DNA from: Clostridia bacterium
Lineage (GTDB): Bacteria; Bacillota; Clostridia; Lachnospirales; Lachnospiraceae
Assembly (NCBI GenBank): GCA_003246295.1
Contig: QKAS01000051.1
Span: 42,758-106,757 of the forward strand
Reading direction: 5' to 3'
Length of the DNA stretch: 64,000 nucleotides
In this document: in pieces, positions 17,209-25,338 of the stretch
How positions within the stretch are numbered: position 1 is the stretch's first letter
Layout: the number at the start of each line of letters is the position of its first letter
Notes under the pieces: model-generated
Databases searched by the model: none
Seen by the model: the letters and a program-made list of their open reading frames with translations, nothing else
What the model was told of the DNA's origin: nothing
Program-made: the position numbers and the translations under genes

Positions 17209-18399
17209 ATGGTTGCGACGAAATATAAAGATATGCTTCAGGAAAAATCTGTGATCAGAGAGTTGTTTGGTTATGCACTTAACCGCGCAAAAGAAGTGGG
17301 GTATGATAATGTATTTGATTACTCACTAGGGAATCCCTCAGTAGAGCCACCAAAGGAGTTTACACAAACACTCTTAAGACTTATAAAGGAAATGGATCCA
17401 ATGGCATTACATGGCTATAGTCCAACACTTGGAATTCCATCGGTTCTCGAGAAAGTCGCTGCGTCACTTCGACAGAGGTTTGGGCTTCCTTATAAAGCTG
17501 AGCATATTTTTATGACAACCGGTGCTGCAGGAGCAATTGCACATACAGTAAGGGCAGTCTGTTCCCCTGGTGAGGAAATTATTACATTTGCACCTTTTTT
17601 TCCGGAGTATAGACCTTATATTACGTTAAGTGGCGCGATATTAAAAATAGTACCTCCGGATTACGATGCGTTTCAAATCAGATTTGATCTATTTGAAGAA
17701 ATGATTAACGATAAAACAGCAGCAGTTCTTATCAACACACCAAATAATCCAACAGGTGTTATATATTCAGAAGAAACATTAAAAAAACTTGCGACAATAC
17801 TTACACAAAAATCAAAACAATTTGGTCATCCAATCTATCTGATTTCTGATGAACCATATCGTGAAATTGTATTTGGAGGAATTCCAGCACCATATGTTTC
17901 TACATATTATAAAGATACAATCGTTTGTTACTCATTTAGTAAATCGCTATCGCTTCCGGGTGAGAGAATTGGCTATGTTGCGGTCAACCCCAATTGTGAA
18001 CAGGGTGAAACTATGATACAGATGTGCGGACAAATCTCACGAGGAATTGGACATAACTGTCCTCCTTCTTTAATCCAGCTGGCAGTTGCAGAAACGATTA
18101 TGCTGACATCAGACCTATCCATTTATGAAAAAAATAAAAATATACTTTATCAGGAATTAAAGACACTTGGTTTTACCTGTGTTGAACCAGATGGAACATT
18201 TTATATTTTTCCAAAGGCATTGGAAGAAGATGCTAACTTGTTTAGTCTGAAAGCAAAAAAATATGACCTTTGTCTGGTGCCAGGCGACAGTTTTGGGTGT
18301 CCAGGTTATTTCAGGATGGCATATTGTATTGAGACAGAAAAGGTAGAACGCTCTCTTGAAGCAATCAGGAAATTTGTGAAAAAAGAATACAACAGATAA
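17209..18399 (+). CDS. Class I/II pyridoxal-phosphate aminotransferase
   Basis: 396-residue fold-type I aminotransferase. Recognisable are DYSLGNPSVEPP near the N terminus, INTPNNPTGVIYS (PLP-contact Asn), ISDEPYRE (Asp) and the Schiff-base lysine in YSFSKSLSLPGERIGY, plus a C-terminal Arg region (GYFRMAYC). It probably transfers amino groups between an amino acid and a 2-oxo acid in the cytoplasm. Spacing of 18 bases to manA and a strong terminator after it make it the last gene of the mannoside cluster, but no sugar substrate is suggested by the motifs. Its link to the pathway is unexplained. Confidence 0.9.
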   Translation: MVATKYKDMLQEKSVIRELFGYALNRAKEVGYDNVFDYSLGNPSVEPPKEFTQTLLRLIKEMDPMALHGYSPTLGIPSVLEKVAASLRQRFGLPYKAEHIFMTTGAAGAIAHTVRAVCSPGEEIITFAPFFPEYRPYITLSGAILKIVPPDYDAFQIRFDLFEEMINDKTAAVLINTPNNPTGVIYSEETLKKLATILTQKSKQFGHPIYLISDEPYREIVFGGIPAPYVSTYYKDTIVCYSFSKSLSLPGERIGYVAVNPNCEQGETMIQMCGQISRGIGHNCPPSLIQLAVAETIMLTSDLSIYEKNKNILYQELKTLGFTCVEPDGTFYIFPKALEEDANLFSLKAKKYDLCLVPGDSFGCPGYFRMAYCIETEKVERSLEAIRKFVKKEYNR

Positions 18400-18421
18400 G
18401 ACAAAAAGGTCTTTTATATTT

Positions 18422-18453
18422 AAAAGGATTTCTCTATGAGAAGTCCTTTTTTT
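18422..18453 (+). terminator. Intrinsic terminator of the mannoside cluster
   Basis: A 13-pair stem, AAAAGGATTTCTC (18422-18434) with GAGAAGTCCTTTT (18438-18450) and one G-U pair, has a 3-base loop and is followed by more T. Confidence 0.9.
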
Positions 18454-18467
18454 ACATTGAATTTACA
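18451..18467 (+). promoter_or_regulatory. Putative Pho box upstream of pstS
   Basis: Two direct TTTACA repeats at 18451-18456 and 18462-18467 are spaced exactly 11 bp, the phasing of PhoB/PhoP-family sites (TT[A/C/T]A[C/T]A). An extended -10-like TGCTATTTT follows at 18485-18493. The same motif recurs before the cotransporter gene. Confidence 0.55.
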
Positions 18468-18581
18468 AATAGCAAACCAAACACTGCTATTTTGAACGCT
18501 AATTTCAGTGTATCGTAATAACTGTCAAAAGAAATGAAAGAAAAAATTCAAAGAAAAGTATTTTTGAAAGAGGAGAACGTT

Positions 18582-19514
18582 ATGAAGAACAGAATGAGTA
18601 AATTAGTAGCACTTCTTGCGGTGTCAGCATTGGTAGTGGGTACCCTTGCAGGATGTGGAAGCAAAGAAGAAGCAGCAGCACCAGTAGAAGAAACAGTTGT
18701 AGAAGAAGCAGCACCAGCAGCAGAAGAAACAGCAACTGCTGAGGAAGCAGAACCAGCAGCAGAAGAAACAGCTGACTTATCAGGAAGTATTTCAATGGCA
18801 GGGTCAACATCAATGGAAAAACTTGCAACAGCATTGTCAGAAGTATTTATGGCAAAATATCCTGGCGTAACAGTAACAGCAGAATTCACAGGATCTTCGG
18901 CCGGAATAGAATCACTTGCAGCAGGCAGCGTCGATATTGGAAACTCTTCCAGAGCATTAAAAGATTCTGAAAAAGAAGCAGGTGCAGTGGAAAACATTGT
19001 AGCAATTGATGGTATTGCAGTAGTTGTTGATCCTGCAAATACAGTAGCAGGACTTACAAAAGATCAATTAATTGGTATTTATAAAGGCGAAATCAAAAAC
19101 TGGAGTGAGGTTGGCGGAACAGATGCACCTATCGTTGTAGTAGGAAGAGAAGCAGGTTCTGGTACCAGAGGAGCTTTTGAAGAATTACTTGAAGTAGAAG
19201 ATGCATGCGTATATGCAAATGAACTTGACAGCACTGGAGCTGTTATGGCTAAAGTAGCTTCTACACCTGGCGCAATCGGATATGTATCACTTGATGTTGT
19301 AGATGACACAGTTCTTGCATTACCTCTTGATGAAGTTGAACCAACAGAAGAAAATATCAAAGCAGGCAGCTATTTCTTAAGCAGACCATTCGTAATGGCT
19401 ACAAAAGGGGAAGTTGCAACACAGAGTGAAGCGGTACAGGCATTATTTGAATTCCTTGCATCAGATGAAGGAAAAGAATTGATTAAATCAGTAGGTCTGA
19501 TCACAGTTGACTAA
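18582..19514 (+). CDS. pstS: Phosphate-binding lipoprotein PstS
   Basis: 310 residues. The signal peptide ends in the lipobox TLAGC, so Cys25 is the lipidated residue. An Ala/Glu-rich tether follows (about residues 29-65), then the PBP domain with phosphate-contact motifs AGSTSMEKLA, FTGSSAGIESLAAG and GREAGSGTRGAFEELL. It captures inorganic phosphate outside the membrane for the PstCAB transporter. The ATG at 18582 has GAGGAG 7 bases upstream; the earlier in-frame ATG at 18534 would bury the signal peptide. First gene of pstSCAB-phoU, behind a putative Pho box. The long acidic low-complexity tether is unusual in length but functionally unremarkable. Confidence 0.96.
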   Translation: MKNRMSKLVALLAVSALVVGTLAGCGSKEEAAAPVEETVVEEAAPAAEETATAEEAEPAAEETADLSGSISMAGSTSMEKLATALSEVFMAKYPGVTVTAEFTGSSAGIESLAAGSVDIGNSSRALKDSEKEAGAVENIVAIDGIAVVVDPANTVAGLTKDQLIGIYKGEIKNWSEVGGTDAPIVVVGREAGSGTRGAFEELLEVEDACVYANELDSTGAVMAKVASTPGAIGYVSLDVVDDTVLALPLDEVEPTEENIKAGSYFLSRPFVMATKGEVATQSEAVQALFEFLASDEGKELIKSVGLITVD

Positions 19515-19534
19515 GAAATAAATTGGAGCTCAAT

Positions 19535-20482
19535 ATGACAAATAACAAAGCAAATACTTTTTCAATCATAGGGAGTATGAAAACCAAGTCAAAAGTGGAA
19601 AAGAGTGCTCAGGTGGTATTTACCACCTGCGCTTTCTTTGCAGTTCTGGCAGTTTTTTCAATTACCCTTTATATGATCATAAACGGTGCACCGGCGTTGT
19701 CCAAAGTAGGAATCAGTGATATCTTGTTTGGAACTGTCTGGAAGCCTACTGCATCTGAACCATTTTATGGCATTTTATATGTAATCATGACCTCAATCAT
19801 TGGAACTTTTCTTTCTATATTAATTGGTGTCCCTATTGGTCTTTTTACAGCTATATTTCTTGCTGAAGTTGCACCAAAAAAACTTGCAGGAATCGTAAAA
19901 CCTGCAGTTGAACTCCTTGCTGGAATCCCATCTGTTATTTATGGACTTTTAGGACTCCTTCTACTTAATCCTATTATGTATCAATGGGAATTACTCATTT
20001 TTAAAAATGATCCTGATCACCAGTTTACTGGTGGCGCAAATCTTATCTCTGCAGTCATTGTACTTGCAATTATGATTTTACCAACGGTTATTAATATCAG
20101 TGAGTCCGCATTGAAGGCTGTTCCCAGACATTTAAAAGAGGCATCACTGGCACTTGGTGGATCACATATCCAGACAATCTTCAAGGTCATGATACCAGCT
20201 GCAAAATCAGGTATTGTAACAGCGATTGTACTTGGTGTCGGTAGAGCTATTGGAGAAGCAATGGCAATCAGCCTTGTTTCGGGAAGTTCAGTTAATATGC
20301 CATTGCCATTCAACTCTGTCAGATTCCTTACGACTGCAATTGTAAGTGAAATGGGATATGCATCTGACCTGCATAGAGAAGTTCTGTTTACAATTGGTCT
20401 TGTGCTCTTCTTGTTTATTATGATTATTAATCTTCTCCTGACTAAGGTATTAAAGAAAGGAGAAAAAGAAAATGACAAATAG
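19535..20482 (+). CDS. pstC: Phosphate ABC transporter permease PstC
   Basis: 315 residues with six predicted membrane helices. The ABC-permease loop SALKAVPRHLKEASLALGGS contacts PstB. The GRAIGEAMAISLVSG segment is typical of PstC. It forms the membrane channel with PstA. The ATG at 19535 follows GGAG by 7 bases. The first ~35 residues are polar and cytoplasmic. The 3' end overlaps pstA by 11 bases, so the two permease subunits are co-translated. Confidence 0.95.
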   Translation: MTNNKANTFSIIGSMKTKSKVEKSAQVVFTTCAFFAVLAVFSITLYMIINGAPALSKVGISDILFGTVWKPTASEPFYGILYVIMTSIIGTFLSILIGVPIGLFTAIFLAEVAPKKLAGIVKPAVELLAGIPSVIYGLLGLLLLNPIMYQWELLIFKNDPDHQFTGGANLISAVIVLAIMILPTVINISESALKAVPRHLKEASLALGGSHIQTIFKVMIPAAKSGIVTAIVLGVGRAIGEAMAISLVSGSSVNMPLPFNSVRFLTTAIVSEMGYASDLHREVLFTIGLVLFLFIMIINLLLTKVLKKGEKENDK

Positions 20483-21344
20483 TATCTGTAGAAAAAAATC
20501 CAGAGTTTCTGATTATATATTAAAGGTTCTGATTTATATCAGTGCCTCATTGTCTATTTTATTGCTGGCATGTATCGTTGGGTTTGTGTTCTTTAAAGGG
20601 ATTGGGTCTGTCAATCTTGCATTTTTAACAACTGAGCCCAGTACAATCAAAGGTACATTTGGTATCGCTGGTAATATTGTCAATACATTATATATTATTG
20701 GTCTCACACTTTTAATTGCAACGCCAATTGGAGTTGGATCTGCAATTTATCTAAATGAGTATGCAAAACCCGGACGATTTGTCAGAATGATAGAATTCAC
20801 AACAGAAACACTGGCAGGAATTCCATCAATTATCTTTGGGTTGTTTGGTATGGTGTTTTTTGGAACAACACTTGGATTTAAGTACTCCATTTTGACAGGT
20901 GCACTTACGCTAACGATCATGGTGCTTCCACTGATCACAAGAAATACGCAAGAAGCATTAAAAACAGTTCCAGATACTTATAGGAGCGGCGCGCTTGGTA
21001 TGGGTGCCACCAAGTGGTATCTGATCAGAACAATATTACTTCCCTCTGCCATGCCAGGTATTATAACTGGTGTTATTCTGGCAGTAGGTAGAATAGTTGG
21101 AGAATCTGCGGCGCTCTTATTTACAGCAGGCAGTGGATATCTTTTACCAAAAACAGCAGCAGGTGCATTGAACAAAATATTTGAATCAGGAGGAACTCTT
21201 ACAATACAGTTGTATCTAAGTATGTCAAAAGCAAAATATGATCAAGCTTTTGGAATTGCATTTGTATTATTAACAATCGTACTTTTGATTAATATCCTGA
21301 CAAAGTATCTTGCTAAAAAATTTGATGTAAATTTAAAAGCTTAA
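20472..21344 (+). CDS. pstA: Phosphate ABC transporter permease PstA
   Basis: 290 residues with six predicted helices. The permease loop EALKTVPDTYRSGALGMGAT and GRIVGESAALLFTAGS are the family marks. Partner of PstC in the phosphate channel. AAAGGAG is placed 8 bases before the ATG, inside the end of pstC. It is followed after 36 bases by pstB. Confidence 0.95.
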   Translation: MTNSICRKKSRVSDYILKVLIYISASLSILLLACIVGFVFFKGIGSVNLAFLTTEPSTIKGTFGIAGNIVNTLYIIGLTLLIATPIGVGSAIYLNEYAKPGRFVRMIEFTTETLAGIPSIIFGLFGMVFFGTTLGFKYSILTGALTLTIMVLPLITRNTQEALKTVPDTYRSGALGMGATKWYLIRTILLPSAMPGIITGVILAVGRIVGESAALLFTAGSGYLLPKTAAGALNKIFESGGTLTIQLYLSMSKAKYDQAFGIAFVLLTIVLLINILTKYLAKKFDVNLKA

Positions 21345-21380
21345 CAGAAAATAAGATTGGATGGATTGAAAAGAGGATAT

Positions 21381-22139
21381 ATGGAAGAAACGAAAATCAT
21401 CACACAAAATTTAAATCTGTATTATGGACAGAATCACGCGCTCAGAGATGTCAGTATGCAGATTAAAGAAAAGGCAATAACAGCCTTTATTGGCCCGAGC
21501 GGGTGTGGTAAATCGACATTTTTAAAGACACTGAATAGAATGAATGATCTTGTGGAAGGTGTCAGAATTGAAGGAACGGTATCTATTGACGGTGAAGATA
21601 TCTATAGTCCAAAAGTTGACACGACGTTACTTAGGAAAAAAGTTGGTATGGTTTTTCAGCAGCCTAATCCGTTTCCGATGAGCATTTATGATAACGTTGC
21701 ATATGGACCGCGCATTCATGGAATAAAATCAAAAGCAAAACTTGATCAAATCGTAGAAGAAAGTCTCAGAGGTGCTGCTATTTTTGATGAAGTAAAAGAC
21801 AGATTAAAAAAATCTGCACTTGGACTATCCGGAGGACAACAACAAAGATTATGTATTGCAAGAGCACTTGCAGTAGAACCGGAAATTCTTCTTATGGACG
21901 AACCGACTTCTGCTTTGGATCCGATTTCAACACTTAAAATCGAAGATCTTATGATAGAATTAAAATCAAAATATACTGTTGTTGTTGTAACACATAACAT
22001 GCAACAGGCTGCAAGGGTATCTGACTATACGGCATTCTTTCTGGTAGGTGAGGTAGTAGAGTTTGATGCAACCAATAATATCTTCACACGACCAAGAGAG
22101 AAACGTACAGAAGATTATATTACCGGTAGATTCGGTTAA
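21381..22139 (+). CDS. pstB: Phosphate ABC transporter ATPase PstB
   Basis: 252 residues. Walker A is GPSGCGKST, the Q loop [12 protein letters not shown] carries the PstB-specific NPFPMS, the signature is LSGGQQQR, Walker B is [12 protein letters not shown] and the switch His is in VVTHNMQQA. It powers phosphate import through PstCA. The ATG at 21381 has AGAGG close by; the ATG at 21357 lacks a site. phoU starts 12 bases after the stop. Confidence 0.97.
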   Translation: MEETKIITQNLNLYYGQNHALRDVSMQIKEKAITAFIGPSGCGKSTFLKTLNRMNDLVEGVRIEGTVSIDGEDIYSPKVDTTLLRKKVGMVFQQPNPFPMSIYDNVAYGPRIHGIKSKAKLDQIVEESLRGAAIFDEVKDRLKKSALGLSGGQQQRLCIARALAVEPEILLMDEPTSALDPISTLKIEDLMIELKSKYTVVVVTHNMQQAARVSDYTAFFLVGEVVEFDATNNIFTRPREKRTEDYITGRFG

Positions 22140-22151
22140 GGAGAAAGAAAT

Positions 22152-22814
22152 ATGACAACAAGAGTTAGTTTTGAACACGAACTTGAAAATTTAAAAAATA
22201 GTCTGGATGAAATGAGTCTGCATGTTGAGCATTCTATAGATAAACTATTTAGTGCAATGGAACATATGGACCAGGAACTAGCAGAATATTTATATAAAAA
22301 TGACAGAGTTGTGAATGATATGGAAAGAAGCATTGAATCGCAATGTCTATCCATAATTACTAGGCAACAGCCAGTTGCAGGAGACTTAAGACTAGTCTCA
22401 TCTGCTTTAAAAGTTGTAACAGATATCGAGCGTATCGGTGACCATTCGGTTGATATAGCAGAATTAATTCTTCGTTGGAAAGATGTTGAATTGTTAAGTT
22501 ACTCTTCTCATATTTCACCTATGATTGAAGCATCAAAAGATATGGTACATAGAGCAGTAGCAGCGTTTACAAACAAAGATATGGATGCTGCAAAAGATGT
22601 TATAAAAAGTGATGATCTTGTAGATGATCTGTTTAATATGGTGAAATTTGATGTGATTGACCTACTGAAAAGAGGAACGGATAATCCGGATATCTGTATT
22701 GATATCATGATGATAGCTAAATATCTTGAGAAAATAGGAGATCATGCAGTAAATATTGCAGAGTGGGAAATTTTTAGAGAAACAGGGTCTATCAGGGATA
22801 TCAGATTGCTATAA
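22152..22814 (+). CDS. phoU: Phosphate signalling protein PhoU
   Basis: 220 residues made of two three-helix PhoU repeats. Each repeat carries the metal-binding pattern (DIERIGDHSVDIAE at ~95-108 and YLEKIGDHAVNIAEW near 195). PhoU links the state of the Pst transporter to the PhoR kinase and represses the Pho response when phosphate is plentiful. AAGGAG lies 7 bases before the ATG. It is the last gene of the pst operon; the next gene has its own promoter. Confidence 0.96.
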   Translation: MTTRVSFEHELENLKNSLDEMSLHVEHSIDKLFSAMEHMDQELAEYLYKNDRVVNDMERSIESQCLSIITRQQPVAGDLRLVSSALKVVTDIERIGDHSVDIAELILRWKDVELLSYSSHISPMIEASKDMVHRAVAAFTNKDMDAAKDVIKSDDLVDDLFNMVKFDVIDLLKRGTDNPDICIDIMMIAKYLEKIGDHAVNIAEWEIFRETGSIRDIRLL

Positions 22815-22834
22815 TCTAATGAAAACAGCTTGAT

Positions 22835-22897
22835 TTTACACATTTCTTTAATAAACTTTACGATTTCTTCATAATCTGATAAGATTTACGTTAGAAT
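22835..22897 (+). promoter_or_regulatory. Pho-box array and promoter of the Na/Pi cotransporter gene
   Basis: Four hexamers start at exactly 11-bp steps: TTTACA (22835), CTTTAA (22846), TTTACG (22857) and TTCATA (22868). The last overlaps the -35 position, 18 bases before -10 TAGAAT (22892-22897). An array replacing the -35 is the standard architecture of promoters activated by a PhoB/PhoP-type regulator. Confidence 0.65.
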
Positions 22898-22929
22898 ACT
22901 AATGATTGACAGATGATGGAGGAATTTTG

Positions 22930-24594
22930 ATGACCAAAGATGATTTGGAAATGATCTTGAAGTTTATAGGTGGTCTTGGGATGTTTTTATATGGCATGAA
23001 TGTCATGGCAGATGGATTACAGAAATCTGCCGGGGGACGTCTCAAGAAGCTCATGGAATTTTTAACAAAAAACAGAATAATTGCTATCCTTGCAGGCACA
23101 GCAATTACTGGAATTATTCAAAGTAGTTCAGCAACCACTGTAATGGTTGTAGGTTTTGTAAATGCCGGCGTGATGAATCTGACACAAGCTGTCGGTGTCA
23201 TTATGGGTGCTAATATTGGAACTACCGTAACAGCATGGCTTGTTTCTATGAATGAATGGGGAAGTATGCTGAAACCCGAGTTTTTTGCGCCAGCATTATT
23301 AGGACTTGGTGCATTTCTTATTTTATTCAGTACGCATGAAAACAAGAAAAAAGCTGGAGAGATCCTTGTAGGCTTTGGTATTTTGTTTATTGGTTTATCG
23401 TTTATGTCAGGATCCATTGCGCCTTACCGTGATTCGCCAATCTTTACCAACGCTTTTGTTGTACTTGGAAAGAATCCAATTCTCGCAATATTGGTTGGAA
23501 CGATTGTAACAGGTATTATTCAGAGTTCTTCGGCTTCTGTTGGTATTCTGCAGACGCTTGCAATGAATGGGATAGTATCATGGCAGTCAGCAGTATTTAT
23601 AACACTTGGACAAAACATTGGAACTTGTGTGACTGCAATTATTTCTAGTGCTGGTGCGGGTAAAAATGCAAAACGAGCTTCAATGATTCATTTACTTTTT
23701 AATGTGACTGGAGCAGCAATTTTTGGAGTGATTATGTATATATTATTCCTATTTAATGCTTCTTGGGCCTCAGACAAAATCAGCAGTGTGCAGATTTCTA
23801 TTTTTCATACTATTTTTAATATTTCGTGTACAGTAATTTTATTTCCTTTTGCTGATCTCCTTGTTAAAATGTCTGGTTGGATCATCGGAGAAGAGAAAGT
23901 ACCAGAACTTGAAACGAAGCCTGATATTGTAGCAAGTGTTGCAAGGCATCTGGACCGTAGAATTTTGGAAAATCCTTCGTTTGCACTTGAAACGGCATTA
24001 AAAGAAGTTAACTATATGGGTGAAATTACGTTTACTAATGCCAAAACAGCAGTTGAAGCGGTACAGTCAGCGGATAAGGTATTAATTGATGAGGTGTTAG
24101 AACGCGAACAGGTTATTAATCAGCTTGAAAAGATGCTGATGACTTTCCTGGTTGAAGTTGATAATCTTTCATTAACAGAAGAACAGCATATTGTGATAAA
24201 GAATCTTTTCTATACAATCAGTGATCTTGAACGTGTCAGCGATCATTGTGAGAACATCGTACAGCTGGCTGAAGTAAGAAGAAGAGATAAAATATCATTT
24301 TCAAAGAGAGGGATTACTGATTTGGATGAGATTGCAACAGAAACACTTCGTTCACTGGAGTGGGCGCTGAAAGCAAGAAAAGAACATGATAAATCAGCAA
24401 GCACAATGACAGATGATTTCGAAACAAAAGTTGATTTGTTGGAAGAAGAAATGAGAGAAAGACATATTCAGAGACTTTCAAAAGGGAAATGCGTTCCTGA
24501 AAGTGGAGTAATTTTCCTCGATATTCTTAGTAATCTTGAAAGAATTTCTGACCATGCAAAAAATATAGCAGGATATGTTGTGACGGAGCGATAA
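22930..24594 (+). CDS. Na/Pi cotransporter (NptA type) with C-terminal PhoU-like domain
   Basis: 554 residues. The membrane part (about 1-310) has two Na/Pi-cotransporter repeats, each with the QSSSAT/QSSSAS signature (TGIIQSSSATTVMVVGFV and TGIIQSSSASVGILQTLA). The cytoplasmic part (about 340-554) is a PhoU-like helical domain with DLERVSDHCENIVQLAE and LERISDHAKNIAGYV. It imports phosphate with sodium. The ATG at 22930 is preceded by ATGGAGGA. It has its own Pho-box promoter and lies between phoU and phoP, so it is part of the local phosphate regulon. Confidence 0.93.
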   Translation: MTKDDLEMILKFIGGLGMFLYGMNVMADGLQKSAGGRLKKLMEFLTKNRIIAILAGTAITGIIQSSSATTVMVVGFVNAGVMNLTQAVGVIMGANIGTTVTAWLVSMNEWGSMLKPEFFAPALLGLGAFLILFSTHENKKKAGEILVGFGILFIGLSFMSGSIAPYRDSPIFTNAFVVLGKNPILAILVGTIVTGIIQSSSASVGILQTLAMNGIVSWQSAVFITLGQNIGTCVTAIISSAGAGKNAKRASMIHLLFNVTGAAIFGVIMYILFLFNASWASDKISSVQISIFHTIFNISCTVILFPFADLLVKMSGWIIGEEKVPELETKPDIVASVARHLDRRILENPSFALETALKEVNYMGEITFTNAKTAVEAVQSADKVLIDEVLEREQVINQLEKMLMTFLVEVDNLSLTEEQHIVIKNLFYTISDLERVSDHCENIVQLAEVRRRDKISFSKRGITDLDEIATETLRSLEWALKARKEHDKSASTMTDDFETKVDLLEEEMRERHIQRLSKGKCVPESGVIFLDILSNLERISDHAKNIAGYVVTER

Positions 24595-24639
24595 TAAGAG
24601 TACTTCCCAACATGACCTGTAAGGCAGAGGGGAAAGAAG

Positions 24640-25335
24640 ATGCAGAAAATATTTGTAATAGAAGATGATGAAAATATCCGGAACCTGGTAAAGGTAGCAT
24701 TGGAAGGATATGGGTTTCTTGTTAGCACGTTTGAGACAGCAGAACTTGCTCTGAAGGAGTTTGATAAAGAAGTACCGGATCTGGCCCTTTTTGATATTAT
24801 GCTTCCCGGGATGAGCGGACTAGAAGCAATCAAGATTTTAAGAGGAAAGGAACAGTTCAAAAAAATCCCTATGATTGTTCTTACAGCCAAAGATAAAGAA
24901 TATGATAAGGTTATCGGTCTGGATGGCGGAGCAGATGATTATATTACAAAGCCATTTGGTGTATTAGAACTGGCTGCCAGAATCAGATCCCATCTTCGCA
25001 GATCAGTTCAGGAGCCTGCTCAGGAAAACAAAGGTCATCTAAGTTTTGGAATGTTGAGTATTGATACTGCCGTCAGGGAAGTATTTGTAGCAGAGCAGAA
25101 AATATTACTTACTTATAAAGAGTACGAATTATTGCTTTACCTTGTAGAAAACAAGAGCAGGGTAGTAGAACGAGAAGAACTTTTAAATGAACTTTGGGAT
25201 TATAATGCAGAGATAGAGACCAGAACGCTGGATATTCATATCAGGACATTGCGGCAGAAACTTGGTGAAGAAGCCAGCAGATACATTAAAACAGTAAGAA
25301 GTGTTGGGTATCGCTTCACAACAGATGAGGAATAA
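24640..25335 (+). CDS. phoP: PhoP/PhoB-like response regulator
   Basis: 231 residues, OmpR family. The receiver domain has the acidic pair DD (9-10), phospho-acceptor Asp52 (LFDIMLPGMSG) and Lys in YITKPFG. A winged-helix domain follows (LTYKEYELLLYLVENK, then RTLDIHIRTLRQKLGEE). Assignment to phosphate control rests on its position beside pst, phoU and the cotransporter and on the 11-bp-phased boxes upstream of both transport operons. The kinase follows after 3 bases. Confidence 0.9.
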   Translation: MQKIFVIEDDENIRNLVKVALEGYGFLVSTFETAELALKEFDKEVPDLALFDIMLPGMSGLEAIKILRGKEQFKKIPMIVLTAKDKEYDKVIGLDGGADDYITKPFGVLELAARIRSHLRRSVQEPAQENKGHLSFGMLSIDTAVREVFVAEQKILLTYKEYELLLYLVENKSRVVEREELLNELWDYNAEIETRTLDIHIRTLRQKLGEEASRYIKTVRSVGYRFTTDEE

Positions 25336-25338
25336 TGC

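Noticed and set aside
18548..18997. Two long minus-strand open frames opposite the start of pstS (18548-18997 and 18580-18834)
   Set aside because: They mirror the Ala/Glu-rich low-complexity tether of PstS; composition, not coding, keeps them open, and there is no ribosome site.
20017..20478. A 153-codon minus-strand frame opposite pstC
   Set aside because: Shadow of a membrane-protein gene; no start signal.
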